From 73-13 sp035555435 (GTDB lineage Bacteria; Actinomycetota; Actinomycetes; Actinomycetales; Microbacteriaceae): a stretch of 64,000 nt of DNA. This document shows positions 42,576 to 51,817 of this stretch, one piece after another (positions within the stretch are counted from its first letter, which is position 1; the number at the start of each line of letters is the position of its first letter). The stretch covers positions 1 through 64,000 of the forward strand of contig DATMGN010000031.1 of NCBI GenBank assembly GCA_035555435.1, read 5' to 3'. The notes under the pieces were generated by a model. It saw only the letters and a program-made list of their open reading frames with translations. It was not told the origin of the DNA and ran no database searches. The translations under genes and the position numbers were made by a program.

Positions 42576-43925
42576 TCACTGCGGCAGGTCGTTGAGGTCG
42601 CCGAGCGTCACCTCGACGGTGCGCGGCTGGCCGTCGCGCACGTAGCCCACCTCCACGACGTCGCCGATCGCGTACGTGCGCACCTGCGCCGTGAGGTCGT
42701 TGCGCGAGGTGATGGGGACGCCGCCGAAGCTGACGATGATGTCCCCGACCCGGATGCCCGCGTCGCTCGCGCCGCTGCCGTCGACGACCGACTGGACGCT
42801 CGCGCCGACGATCCCGGCGTCGGCCTGGTTGGGATCGGAGGCGACGTTGGTGACGGTGACGCCCATGAGCCCGTGGGTCGCGACGCCGTTGGCGATGAGC
42901 TCCCCGGCGATCCGCTGGACCGTGTTCGACGGGATCGCGAAGCCGACGCCGACGTTGCCGCCGGTGCTGCCGGCGATCGCGACGTTGATGCCGATGAGCC
43001 GACCCGACGCGTCGAGCAGCGCACCGCCCGAGTTGCCGGGGTTGATCGCGGTGTCGGTCTGGATGACCGGCAGCTGGATGGTGCCCTGGGTCGGCGTGGT
43101 CGTGACGCCGGGCAGGTCGAAGCGGAACTGGTCGAACGGGTTCGTCGAGTCGTCGTCGGAGCTCGCCGCGTCGCCCTCGGGGGCGGCGCTCGACTGCACC
43201 TGGATGCTCCGGTCGAGCGCGCTGACGATGCCGCTCGTGACGGTGCCCGCGTAGCCGAGCGGCGAGCCGATCGCGATGGTCACGTCGCCGACGTTGAGCT
43301 CGGAGGAGTCGGCGAACGCGATCGGGACGAGCTCGGGCGCGTCCTGCACCTGGATGACGGCGAGGTCGAGGAGCGGGTCGGTGCCGATGAGCTTCGCGTC
43401 GTAGACCCGGCCCGCGCTCGTGGTGACGCGGATGACGGGGTCCGCGGTCGCGCCGCCAAGCGTGACGACGTGGGTGTTGGTGACGATGTAGCCGTCGTCG
43501 TCGAGCACGACGCCGGAGCCGGTGCCGCTGCCGACGCCCTGCGCGGACACCGCGAGCGTCACGACCGAGTCGATCGCGTTCGCGGCGACGGCGGTGATGA
43601 CGTTGACGTCGTCGAGATCGTTGACGGTGATCATCTGCGGGGAGGCGGGTGCGGCGCCCTGCACCGACCCGCTCGCGTTCTGCGCGACGAGGTAGCCGCC
43701 GATCCCGCCGGCCGCAGCGCCGAAGACGGCGCCGGCGGCGAGGCCGCCGACGACGGGCAGCCAGCCCATGCGCCGCGGGCGCTCGGGCGCCGGGAGGTAG
43801 ACGCGCATCGGCTCGGGGGCCGCGGGCGGCTCCGGAGCGGCGGGGGGCTCGGGCGCAGCGGGCGCTGCCGGTGCGGCGGGGGGCTCGGGCGCAGCCTGCG
43901 GCTGGTCGTTCTCGATGTCGCTCAT
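42576..43925 (-). CDS. HtrA/DegP-like membrane-anchored serine protease with PDZ domain
   Basis: A 449-residue protein. A Pro/Ala-rich cytoplasmic stretch (1-~58) and one membrane helix (about 60-82) precede a trypsin-like domain with triad H152 (TNTHVV), D187 (LLDLAV) and S299 (GNSGGAL). A C-terminal PDZ domain spans roughly 350-445. It handles misfolded exported proteins outside the membrane. A 40-residue Ser/Asp-rich insertion around residues 250-285 lies before the Ser loop. Confidence 0.92.
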   Translation of the reverse strand: MSDIENDQPQAAPEPPAAPAAPAAPEPPAAPEPPAAPEPMRVYLPAPERPRRMGWLPVVGGLAAGAVFGAAAGGIGGYLVAQNASGSVQGAAPASPQMITVNDLDDVNVITAVAANAIDSVVTLAVSAQGVGSGTGSGVVLDDDGYIVTNTHVVTLGGATADPVIRVTTSAGRVYDAKLIGTDPLLDLAVIQVQDAPELVPIAFADSSELNVGDVTIAIGSPLGYAGTVTSGIVSALDRSIQVQSSAAPEGDAASSDDDSTNPFDQFRFDLPGVTTTPTQGTIQLPVIQTDTAINPGNSGGALLDASGRLIGINVAIAGSTGGNVGVGFAIPSNTVQRIAGELIANGVATHGLMGVTVTNVASDPNQADAGIVGASVQSVVDGSGASDAGIRVGDIIVSFGGVPITSRNDLTAQVRTYAIGDVVEVGYVRDGQPRTVEVTLGDLNDLPQ

Positions 43926-44048
43926 GGTTTCCTCTCGACACCGGAACGATCCGGCGCGAACCTGGACATCGTATTCAGCGCGTCTGCGTGTCGACTATGT
44001 CCCAGCAGTGCATCCCCCGCACGAGGCGACGTCCTAGGCTCGCTGACG

Positions 44049-45254
44049 ATGAACGACATCGTGCCCGGCGCCTGGCGCCGCACCGCGCGGGGCGCGGGGC
44101 TGCTCGACGCCGCCGGCGCGCCGCAGCTCACGATCTTCGCCGAGATGTCGGCGCTCGCGGCGCGCACGGGCGCGATCAACCTGGGCCAGGGCTTCCCCGA
44201 CGAGGACGGGCCGATCGAGGTGCTCGAGGCGGCGCACGACGCGATCGACGGCGGCTACAACCAGTATCCGCCCGGCATCGGCGTGCCGGCGCTGCGCGAG
44301 GCGATCGCCGCCCACCAGGCGCACTGGTACGGGGTCGCGGTCGATCCCGACGCCGAAGTCCTCGTCACGGCCGGCGCGACGGAGGCGATCGCCGCGGCGA
44401 TCCTCGCCTTCACGGACGGGCCCGAGGACGAGATCGTCGTCGTCGAGCCCTACTACGACTCGTATGCGGCCGTCGCGGCGCTGAGCGGTGCGCGGCTCGT
44501 CACAGTCCCGGTCCACGCGCCCGGATTCGTCCCGGACCCCGACGAGCTCTCGGCCGCGGTCACGGATCGCACCCGCATCATCCTCGTCAACAGCCCGCAC
44601 AATCCGACGGGCGCGGTGTGGCCCCGCGATGTGCTCGAGCGCGTCATCGAGCTGGCCCACTGCCACGACGCGATCATCGTGACCGACGAGGTCTACGAGC
44701 ACCTCGTCTTCGACGGCCGCCACCTGCCCGTCTCCTCGCTCCCGGGCGGCTGGGAGCGCACGCTGACGATCTCCTCGGGCGGCAAGACCTTTTCGGTGAC
44801 GGGTTGGAAGGTCGGCTGGGCGATCGGCCCGAGCGCGCTCGTCAAGGCGGTCACCGCGGTCAAGCAGTTCCTCACGTTCGTCAACGCGGGGCCGTTCCAG
44901 CCGGCGATCGCGGTCGGGCTGCGACTCCCCGACGAGGTGCTGCTCGGCGCGGCACGCGTGCTGGAGCGCAAGCGCGATCTGCTGAGCGCGGGGCTCGCCG
45001 ACGCGGGCTTCACGGTCCACCGTCCTGCCGCGGGCTACTTCGTCGTCGTCGATACGGCCGCGATCGGCGAGCCCGATGCGACCGCGTTCGCCCGGCGCCT
45101 CCCCGAGCTCGCCGGCATCGTCGGGATCCCCGTCACCGCGCTCGTCTCCGAGGCGCACCGGGGCGAGTACGCCTCGCTCCTGCGGTTCGCGTACTGTAAG
45201 CGGGTGCCGGTCATCGAGGAAGCCGTCGCCCGGCTGGGCGCACTCGGCCGATGA
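44049..45254 (+). CDS. Class I/II PLP aminotransferase (DapC/KYAT-like)
   Basis: A 401-residue aminotransferase. INLGQGFPDEDGP and YNQYPPGIGVPALREAIA are typical of the kynurenine aminotransferase/N-succinyl-diaminopimelate aminotransferase group. The PLP lysine is in SSGGKTFSVTGWKVGW and NSPHNPTGAVW holds the PLP-contacting Asn. In actinobacteria such genes are often called dapC, but specificity is not readable here. Overlaps the next gene by ATGA. Confidence 0.85.
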   Translation: MNDIVPGAWRRTARGAGLLDAAGAPQLTIFAEMSALAARTGAINLGQGFPDEDGPIEVLEAAHDAIDGGYNQYPPGIGVPALREAIAAHQAHWYGVAVDPDAEVLVTAGATEAIAAAILAFTDGPEDEIVVVEPYYDSYAAVAALSGARLVTVPVHAPGFVPDPDELSAAVTDRTRIILVNSPHNPTGAVWPRDVLERVIELAHCHDAIIVTDEVYEHLVFDGRHLPVSSLPGGWERTLTISSGGKTFSVTGWKVGWAIGPSALVKAVTAVKQFLTFVNAGPFQPAIAVGLRLPDEVLLGAARVLERKRDLLSAGLADAGFTVHRPAAGYFVVVDTAAIGEPDATAFARRLPELAGIVGIPVTALVSEAHRGEYASLLRFAYCKRVPVIEEAVARLGALGR

Positions 45255-45727
45255 CCGACCCGAACGCCGCGCAGGACGGGCAGTCCGAGCGTACCGAGCA
45301 GGCGCCCGCGCCGAACTTCCTCGTCGAGCGCTCGCCGATCATCGTCGGGGCGGTCGGCGCGGTCGTGGCGCTCGTGTCACTCCTCGGCCTGCCGTGGCAG
45401 TTCTTCGTCATCGCCAATGCGGCGCTCGGCTGGCTCGGCATGGCGCTCGCCGTGCTCGCGATGAGCAGCATCGCGCGGGGTCGCAACAATGCGCGAGCGA
45501 TCGTCTCCCTCGCCGCGGGGATCGGCGTATTCGCGTTCTGGACGATCGCGCCGGAGACGATCGGCGCGCTGCCGGCCTTCGCCTACATCGTCACCGCGGT
45601 CGCGTACGTGGGCCTCGGCCTCCTCATCGGCCGGATGGACCCCGCGCGCCAGCGCAGCGTCTACATCGCGTGCGCGGGGGCCGTCGTCTTCACCTTCGTG
45701 ACGGCGGCGCCGCGGCTCGGCATCTGA
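45251..45727 (+). CDS. Small four-helix membrane protein
   Basis: A 158-residue protein with a hydrophilic 25-residue start and about four membrane helices (SPIIVGAVGAVVALVSLLG, WLGMALAVLAMSSIA, IVSLAAGIGVFAFW, AYVGLGLLIG). It is translationally coupled to the aminotransferase. I do not recognise a family with known function. Confidence 0.7.
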   Translation: MTDPNAAQDGQSERTEQAPAPNFLVERSPIIVGAVGAVVALVSLLGLPWQFFVIANAALGWLGMALAVLAMSSIARGRNNARAIVSLAAGIGVFAFWTIAPETIGALPAFAYIVTAVAYVGLGLLIGRMDPARQRSVYIACAGAVVFTFVTAAPRLGI

Positions 45728-45730
45728 GCC

Positions 45731-46531
45731 TCAGCCGACGGGCTCGACGCGGAAGCGGCGCAGCCGCAGCGACGGGTTGACCTGCCGGACGGCCGCGATC
45801 CGCGCCGGGTCGACCGCGGCGGCCGCGACGCCCTCGGCCTCGCCGAGCGTGGCGAGCGCGACCCCCATGGGGTCGACGATGAGCGAGGCCCCGACGCCGA
45901 TGGGCGGGATGTGGTCGGCGCCCGCGACGTAGACCGTGTTCTCCAGCGCGCGAGCCGTGACGAGGGTGCGCCAGTGGTCGGTCTTGAGCGGGCCCGCGAC
46001 CCACTCGGCCGGCACGAGCACGAGGTCGGCGCCTGCGTCGACGATCCGCCGGGTCACCTCGGGGAAGCGGATGTCGTAGCACGTTTGCAGTCCGACCCGC
46101 AGCCCGCCCCAGTCGAAGAGCTGCGGTGCCGAGATCGCGCCGGGCTCGACCCAGTCGGATTCGGCCGCGCCGAACGCGTCGTAGAGGTGGAGCTTGCGGT
46201 AGCTCGCGACGAGGCCGTGCCGGGGGGCGACGGCGACGACGGTGTTGTGGAACTTGAGCAGTTCGTCCGAGCGCTCGACGAGACCCGCGACGACCGTCGC
46301 GCCGGTCGCGTCGGCGAGCTCCGCGAGCGCCGCGACGAAGGTGCCGTCGAGCGGCTCGGCCATGGGCGACCAGCTGGGGCCCGGCGCCCGGTCGAAGAAC
46401 TGCGCGTACTCGGGGAAGACGACGAGCCCGGCACCGCGCCCGACCGCCTCGCGCGTGAGCCGTCCGATCGTCGCGAGGTTCGCCTCGGGGTCGGGGCCGG
46501 GGGCGAACTGTGCGACGGCGACGACGGACAT
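45731..46531 (-). CDS. Carbon-nitrogen hydrolase (nitrilase superfamily amidase)
   Basis: A 266-residue protein with the complete nitrilase-superfamily triad E41 (VVFPEYAQF), K113 (SYRKLHLYD) and C151 (QTCYDIRFPE). It resembles omega-amidase/Nit2-like enzymes, which often work beside kynurenine-type aminotransferases on deaminated glutamine or asparagine. Such an aminotransferase lies just across the convergent junction. The link is inferred. Confidence 0.88.
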   Translation of the reverse strand: MSVVAVAQFAPGPDPEANLATIGRLTREAVGRGAGLVVFPEYAQFFDRAPGPSWSPMAEPLDGTFVAALAELADATGATVVAGLVERSDELLKFHNTVVAVAPRHGLVASYRKLHLYDAFGAAESDWVEPGAISAPQLFDWGGLRVGLQTCYDIRFPEVTRRIVDAGADLVLVPAEWVAGPLKTDHWRTLVTARALENTVYVAGADHIPPIGVGASLIVDPMGVALATLGEAEGVAAAAVDPARIAAVRQVNPSLRLRRFRVEPVG

Positions 46532-46626
46532 GTCGCGAGCCTACTGCGGCCGGCTCGCGGCGGCGACGGCGGCCGGGAGGGCCGCTTCGGCGAGCACGCT
46601 TCGGGGACGGGACGCGGGCAAGCCGG

Positions 46627-47388
46627 TCATGCGCGGCGCCGTTCGGCCAGCAGGGCGAGGACCTCGACGATGGCGGCGGCGCTGCGGCCCGGGGCGACGG
46701 CGGCGATCGGCAGGCCCGCCGCCTCGGCCTCCGCGGCGGTGCGCGGACCGATCGCGACGAGGCTCGTCGCCTCGGGCAGCCCCGGGAACTCGTCGGCCAC
46801 CCGCGCGGCGACGGATCCCGCCGTCAGCACGATCGCGTCGAAAGCTCCCGCGGTGACCTGTGCCGCGACGCCCTCGGCGGGAGGGACGGCGACCGTGCGG
46901 TACGCGGTGACGCGCTCGACGTCGAGCCCGATGTCGCCGAGGCTCTCCAGCAGCGTCTCGTCGGCGAGCTGGGACTGCGGGAGGAGCACGCGCGGCGCGG
47001 GCTCGGCGACCGGTGCCGGCCACTGCGTCACGAGCCCCTGCGCAGCGTGGTCGCCGTCCGGCACGAAGTCGACGGGGAAGCCCGCCTCGCGCGCCGCTTC
47101 AGCGGTGTGCTCGCCGACGACGGCGACCCGGGTGCGGGCGGGGATGCGGGCCCCGATGCGCTCGAGTGCCTCGACAGTCGTCGCGCTCGTGAGCACCAGC
47201 CAGTCGTAGTCGCCCCCCGCGAGCCGCGCGACCGCGACCGCGAGCGCCGCTTCGTCCTCGGCCGGCTCGAACGCGATGAGCGGCGCGATGAGCGCCGATC
47301 CGCCCGCGGCGCGCAGCCGATCGGCGAGGTCGATCCCCCAGCGCCCGCCGCGCGGGACGAGCACCCGCCAGCCCTCGAGGGCGCTCAT
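46627..47388 (-). CDS. hemD: Uroporphyrinogen-III synthase
   Basis: A 253-residue two-lobed HemD with poorly conserved sequence but recognisable WLVLTSATTVEAL and AIVLTAGSVAARV segments. It cyclises hydroxymethylbilane to uroporphyrinogen III. Its ATG overlaps the hemC stop, the normal partner gene. Confidence 0.85.
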   Translation of the reverse strand: MSALEGWRVLVPRGGRWGIDLADRLRAAGGSALIAPLIAFEPAEDEAALAVAVARLAGGDYDWLVLTSATTVEALERIGARIPARTRVAVVGEHTAEAAREAGFPVDFVPDGDHAAQGLVTQWPAPVAEPAPRVLLPQSQLADETLLESLGDIGLDVERVTAYRTVAVPPAEGVAAQVTAGAFDAIVLTAGSVAARVADEFPGLPEATSLVAIGPRTAAEAEAAGLPIAAVAPGRSAAAIVEVLALLAERRRA

Positions 47389-48323
47389 GCGCCGACCCCG
47401 GGCAGCTCGGGCGCAAGCGAGGCCGCGCCGTGCGCGAGCAGCTCCTCGGCGACGCGTGCGCCGAGCTCGCCCGCCGGATCGCGACTGTCCTCCGGGTAGG
47501 CGGCATGCGAGGCGGTGACGGCGTCGCTCCCGTCGGGCGCGTAGACCGTCGCGGTGAGGAAGAGCAGGCCGTCCTCAAGCAACGCCGTGGCCGCGACGGG
47601 CGCGCCGCAGCCAGCCTCGAGGCGGGCGAGCACCGCGCGCTCGGCCGACGCGGCGAGCCGCGACGGCCGGTGGTCGACGCGCGCGATACGTCGGCGGAGT
47701 GCGGCGGACGCATCGGCGCGGATCTCGATCGCGAGGGCGCCCTGCGCGGGCGCGGTCGGCCAGTCGGACAGCGCGAACAGTTCGGAGGCCGCCGCGGACC
47801 GGTCGAGGACGGCGAGGTCCGCCGCCGCGAGCACGATGCCATCGAGCCGGCGATCCGCATCGTCGGTGGTGAGCCGTCCGAGGCGGGCGTCGACGTCGCC
47901 GCGGATCGGGACCACCTCGAGCTGCGGCCGGGCCGCAAGCAGCTGCGCGCGACGGCGCGGTGAGCCCGTCCCCACCCGAGCGCCGTCGAGGAGGTCGGCG
48001 AGCGGCGCGCCGCCCACCGAGCAGAACGCGTCGCGGGCGTCAGCGCGCTTCGGGACCGCCGCGAGCTCGATGCCGTCGGCGGGCGTTGCCGGCAGGTCCT
48101 GGAAGGGGTGCACGACGGCATCGACCTCGCCGCGCAGCAGGGCCGCTCGGAGCGCGCCGACGAACGCATCCTTCCCGCCGCAGGCGGCGAGCTCCGTCGT
48201 CTGGTCGAGGTCGCCGCCGCCGCCGATGCCGACGAGCTCGTGCTCGCCGAGCCGAGCGGCGACCTGGCCGGCGTGAGTGGTCGCAAGATCCGAGGCACGC
48301 GTGCCGATCCGCAGGCGGCTCAT
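47385..48323 (-). CDS. hemC: Hydroxymethylbilane synthase (porphobilinogen deaminase)
   Basis: A 312-residue HemC with IGTRASDLATTHAGQVAARL at the start, the VGTGSPRRRAQLL loop and the cofactor-binding Cys in LEAGCGAPVAA. It links four porphobilinogens. Translationally coupled to hemD. A palindromic repeat and an orphan coding fragment lie just upstream, where other haem genes would be expected. Confidence 0.93.
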   Translation of the reverse strand: MSRLRIGTRASDLATTHAGQVAARLGEHELVGIGGGGDLDQTTELAACGGKDAFVGALRAALLRGEVDAVVHPFQDLPATPADGIELAAVPKRADARDAFCSVGGAPLADLLDGARVGTGSPRRRAQLLAARPQLEVVPIRGDVDARLGRLTTDDADRRLDGIVLAAADLAVLDRSAAASELFALSDWPTAPAQGALAIEIRADASAALRRRIARVDHRPSRLAASAERAVLARLEAGCGAPVAATALLEDGLLFLTATVYAPDGSDAVTASHAAYPEDSRDPAGELGARVAEELLAHGAASLAPELPGVGA

Positions 48324-48330
48324 CGGCGGT

Positions 48331-48363
48331 GACCCTTCGACTCGCTTCGCTCGCTCAAGGACC
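48331..48363. repeat. Microbacteriaceae-style repeat upstream of hemC
   Basis: GACCCTTCGACTCGCTTCGC is followed by TCGCTCAAGGACC. I recall very similar GGTCCTTGAGCGAGCGAAGCGAG elements scattered in Microbacteriaceae intergenic DNA. It marks the junction next to an apparent deletion. Confidence 0.45.
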
Positions 48364-48372
48364 AGGAGATCG

Positions 48373-48529
48373 TCATGGGACCAAGCCTGCCGCAGTGGGC
48401 CTGAATCCCGCGAGGAGTCCGGCGATCGCGTGCTCCACGCCCGCGGCGAAGGGCCAGACGGTGAGCCAGGCCCGCGGCGGGTTGCCGCGCAGCGTCGCCC
48501 CGAGCGCATATCGGGTGAAGCAGAGCCGC
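48373..48529 (-). pseudogene. Orphan C-terminal coding fragment between hemG and hemC
   Basis: On the reverse strand an open frame ends at 48373 with ~50 residues reading RLCFTRYALGATLRGNPPRA, then WLTVWPFAAGVEHAIAGLLA, then GFRPTAAGLVP. Its third positions are almost all G or C, as in real genes here, but it has no start: the frame only opens inside the end of hemG. It looks like the tail of a deleted gene. The hydrophobic/basic pattern is reminiscent of glycosyltransferase C-termini, but I cannot name the parent. Confidence 0.4.
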
Positions 48530-49822
48530 TCAGTGGATGCCGTCGTGGTGCGTTCCTTCGATGAGGTCGGCCGCGAGCGCCCGCGCCCGCGGCACGATCG
48601 TCGCGAGTCCGCTGTCCGACGCCGCCTCGCCCGCGAGGCGCGGGCCCGGTTCGCCGACGTCGGCCGGCCGCGAGCGCGGGACGGCGGTGAGTGTGCGCAC
48701 CCAGGTCTCGACCCGCAGGTCCGCGATCCCCAGGATCTCGGCCCCCGTGATTGCGCGGAGGTCGGCGAGCACCCGCGCATCCGGGTCCTCCGGCGCGCGG
48801 TCGTAGGCGAGCCGCACCACGTGCCGGTGCTCCGGCAGGCGCTCGCCGAGCCAAGGCCACTTCGCGGAGGTGTGCGTGAACGCGCGCGCCTGGATGCCCG
48901 GCGCGAGCTCCGCGATGAGCGCGCCCGTGCCCCGCGGGGCGTCGTCGAGCCCCGGCGCCTCGAGGAGCGCCGTCGCGACGGTGACCTCGCGCTGGCGGGT
49001 CGGCTTGCTCGCGATGCCGGGCGCGGCGACGACGACGCGGCCGAGCAGCCGTTCGCCGTCGGCCGTCACGACCGCGTTCTGCGTCACCTCGGCGACCTGG
49101 GCGCCCGTGCGGATCTCGGCACCGTAGTCGATCGCCTGCTCCGCGAGCCGCGCGGCGAGCCGGTACACGCCCCCGCGGATCCCCGCGACCTGGGACCCGG
49201 CGGGACTCGTCGCGCGGAGGTCCCCGACCGCGGCGGCGAGCGACCCGGTGCGCCGCAACGCCGCGCGGAGGTCGGGCGCGGCGACCTCGATCGGGAGCTG
49301 CGCGGCCGACGTCGAGTGCACGCCGCGCACGACCGGGTCGACGAGGCGCTCGAGGACGCGCCGACCCATCCGGCGGCCGACGAGGTCGCCGAGCGACGCG
49401 TACTTGTCGGGTCGGAAGATGGGGGCGAAGCGGTCGACGAGCGCGCGCCAACCGCCCGCGGTGCCGATCACGGCGAGGACGTCGGCGGCGAGCGGGACCG
49501 CGGGGATGCCGAGGACGCTCGCGGCGGGCAGCGCCTGCGCCTCGCCGTCCGCGCCGATGAGCCACTCCGGGGCGTCGAGCGGGGCGACCGTCTCCAGCCC
49601 GAGCTCGGCCGCGAGCTCGGCGACCGCGGTCGAGCGGACCGGGTAGGAATCGGCGGCCGCATCGACCTCGATCCCTTCCAGGTCGAGTGCGGCGAGCTGG
49701 CCGCCCACCCGGTCGGCGGATTCGAGCACCGTCACCGGGACGGCGTGGTACGCGAGATCGTGCGCGATGACGAGGCCGGCGATGCCCGCGCCGACGACGA
49801 TGACGTGCTCCCGATCGATCAT
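48530..49822 (-). CDS. hemY: Protoporphyrinogen/coproporphyrinogen oxidase (HemG/HemY, CgoX type)
   Basis: A 430-residue FAD-dependent oxidase with dinucleotide motif VIVVGAGIAGLVIAHDL at the start and C-terminal FAD contact GEAASDSGLATIVPRARA. In actinobacteria this family oxidises coproporphyrinogen III to coproporphyrin III. ATG 49822, 11 bp after hemE. Confidence 0.88.
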   Translation of the reverse strand: MIDREHVIVVGAGIAGLVIAHDLAYHAVPVTVLESADRVGGQLAALDLEGIEVDAAADSYPVRSTAVAELAAELGLETVAPLDAPEWLIGADGEAQALPAASVLGIPAVPLAADVLAVIGTAGGWRALVDRFAPIFRPDKYASLGDLVGRRMGRRVLERLVDPVVRGVHSTSAAQLPIEVAAPDLRAALRRTGSLAAAVGDLRATSPAGSQVAGIRGGVYRLAARLAEQAIDYGAEIRTGAQVAEVTQNAVVTADGERLLGRVVVAAPGIASKPTRQREVTVATALLEAPGLDDAPRGTGALIAELAPGIQARAFTHTSAKWPWLGERLPEHRHVVRLAYDRAPEDPDARVLADLRAITGAEILGIADLRVETWVRTLTAVPRSRPADVGEPGPRLAGEAASDSGLATIVPRARALAADLIEGTHHDGIH

Positions 49823-49833
49823 CCGCCCGACGC

Positions 49834-50871
49834 TCAGTCCTGCGGTTCCTCGCCGTGGACGAGCCGCACGATACGCGAGAGCACTTCGGGGTCGGTGTCC
49901 GCGGGCACCCCGTAGCCGAGGTTGGCGACGTGCGCGCGGGCGGCGCGACCGCGCTCGAGCACGTCCTCGACGTGGGCGCGCAGTGTGCGCCAGGGGACGC
50001 CGAGCAGCGCCGGGTCGATGTTGCCCTGGAGCGTGACGTCGGGCCCGACGCGGCGAGCGGCCTCGTCGAGCGGCAGGCGCCAGTCGACGCCGACGGCGTC
50101 CGCGCCCGCGGCCGCCATGATGTCGAGGAACTCGCTCGTGCCGAGGCCGAAGTGGATGATCGGCACGTCGGTGCCGCGCAGGTGCGACAGCGCGCGCTGG
50201 GTGTGCGGGACGACGCGCTTGAAGTAGTCGTGGCGCGACAGCGAGCCGACCCAGGAGTCGCAGAGCTGTGCGGCCGACGCACCCGCATCGACCTGAGCCC
50301 GCAGGAACTCGCCCGTGACGTCGGCACACCAGTTGAGCAGGCCGGCCCAGGCGTGCGGGTCGGCGTACATCATGGTGCGGGTGCGCAGCTGCTCGCGCGA
50401 CGGACCGCCCTCCACGAGGTACGAGGCGAGCGTGTATGGGGCGCCCGCGAAGCCGATGAGCGGGGTCGCGCCGAGCCCGCCGACCGCGAGCGCGACGGCC
50501 TCGCGGATCGGCGCGAGCGTCGCGGGGTCGAGCGGGCGCAGCCGCAGCACGTCCGATGCCGTCCGGATCGGCTCCGCGATCACGGGGCCGCGACCCGGGA
50601 CGATCTCGAGGTCGACGCCCGCGAGCCGCAGCGGCACGACGATGTCGCTGAAGAAGATGCCGGCGTCGACGCCGTGTCGTCGCACCGGCTGCAGCGTGAT
50701 CTCGCTCGCGAGCTCGGGGGTCAGGCAGGCGTCGAGCATCGCGGTGTCGCCGCGGACCGCGAGGTACTCGGGCAGGCTGCGCCCGGCCTGTCGCAGGAAC
50801 CAGACGGGGGTGCGCTCGGGCCGCTCGCCCCGCAGCGCTTGGATGAGCGGGGGGACGGCGGTGGGGAGCAC
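49834..50871 (-). CDS. hemE: Uroporphyrinogen decarboxylase
   Basis: A 345-residue HemE with TPVWFLRQAGRSLPEYLAVR, FSDIVVPLRLAGV and GFAGAPYTLASYLVEGG. It decarboxylates uroporphyrinogen III to coproporphyrinogen III. The GTG at 50871 is chosen because GGGGGAG lies 9 bp upstream; a TTG at 50889 would destroy that site. A probable hemA remnant starts divergently at 50946. Confidence 0.92.
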   Translation of the reverse strand: MLPTAVPPLIQALRGERPERTPVWFLRQAGRSLPEYLAVRGDTAMLDACLTPELASEITLQPVRRHGVDAGIFFSDIVVPLRLAGVDLEIVPGRGPVIAEPIRTASDVLRLRPLDPATLAPIREAVALAVGGLGATPLIGFAGAPYTLASYLVEGGPSREQLRTRTMMYADPHAWAGLLNWCADVTGEFLRAQVDAGASAAQLCDSWVGSLSRHDYFKRVVPHTQRALSHLRGTDVPIIHFGLGTSEFLDIMAAAGADAVGVDWRLPLDEAARRVGPDVTLQGNIDPALLGVPWRTLRAHVEDVLERGRAARAHVANLGYGVPADTDPEVLSRIVRLVHGEEPQD

Positions 50872-50945
50872 GCGGATATTCTCCCCCAAGCCACTTGAGG
50901 AGCACCTCCCTTCCCACGTGGACGCGACGTCCTTAGCATTGGCGC

Positions 50946-51137
50946 GTGCCTGTCTGCGTATCGGTGTCGCAACGCACCGTCGGGTTCGATCTCCTCGACC
51001 GACCGTCGGCGGCGGCGGCGACCCAGCACCTCGTCGCGGGCGGGCAGAACGCGGTGGCGGGGCCCGTCAGCGTGCCTGCGTCTGGGTCTCAGCGCCGGCC
51101 GGACGGTGAGACTGCCGCCGTGACCGAGGTCGGTTGA
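50946..51137 (+). pseudogene. hemA: Probable remnant of glutamyl-tRNA reductase N-terminus
   Basis: The 63-codon frame begins VPVCVSVSQRTVGFDLLDRP, which resembles HemA N-termini of actinobacteria (pattern LLC-S-SHR---FDLLDRLS). After about residue 40 the similarity is lost and the catalytic TCNR Cys region never appears; the frame stops at 51137. hemA commonly lies divergently beside hemE in this group, so position supports it. It reads as a deleted and decaying hemA. Confidence 0.5.
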
Positions 51138-51163
51138 GTTCGGGCGGCGATCGAGGACTTCCG

Positions 51164-51748
51164 ATGGCGACGATCACGACTCGACCCGCGACGGCGAAGC
51201 GCTGGGACGATGTCGTGGCGGCGATGACGGGCGGCGGCGACGGCGGGAACTGCTGGTGCCGCTGGTTCCATCTGACGTCGGCGCGGTGGCAGGCGACGAG
51301 CGTCTCGGAGCGGCGCGCGGCACTCGAGGCGGAGGTCGCGGCCGGACCGCCGCGCGGGCTCGTCGCCTACGTCGACGGCGCGCCGGCCGGCTGGCTCCGG
51401 GTCGCGCCGCGGGTCGAGCAGGGCCGGATCACTCGCTCGCGCATTCCGCGGGCGAGCGCCGTGCCGATGCGAGACCCCTCCGTGTGGGCGATCACTTGCG
51501 TGCAGGTGAGGCGCGAACATCGCGGCCTCGGGGTCGTCGGCGTGCTCGTGGCGGGGGCGATCGCGTTCGCCCGGGAGCAGGGCGCAAGTGTCCTCGAGGC
51601 ATACCCGATCGACACCACGGTCGCCCAGGTTTCCGACGACGACCTCTACCACGGCCCGGCGAGCGCCTTCCTGGCGCACGGGTTCACGGAGGTGGCGCGA
51701 CCCGCGCCCGCGCGGCCCGTGCTGTCGCTGTCTCTGTCGCTCAACTGA
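51164..51748 (+). CDS. GNAT-family N-acetyltransferase
   Basis: A 194-residue GNAT protein with acetyl-CoA-binding motif QVRREHRGLGVVGVLVAGAIAFA. A Cys/Trp-rich GNCWCRWFHL near residue 25 is a recurrent feature of one uncharacterised GNAT group. ATG 51164 is preferred; the frame could extend to a TTG at 51134. Substrate unknown. Confidence 0.82.
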   Translation: MATITTRPATAKRWDDVVAAMTGGGDGGNCWCRWFHLTSARWQATSVSERRAALEAEVAAGPPRGLVAYVDGAPAGWLRVAPRVEQGRITRSRIPRASAVPMRDPSVWAITCVQVRREHRGLGVVGVLVAGAIAFAREQGASVLEAYPIDTTVAQVSDDDLYHGPASAFLAHGFTEVARPAPARPVLSLSLSLN

Positions 51749-51817
51749 GTGTCGACCCTCCGCGTTTCACCGCGCGCTCGGGCGCCGGGTCTGCCCGGTG
51801 CATGGGATACTGGGCGC

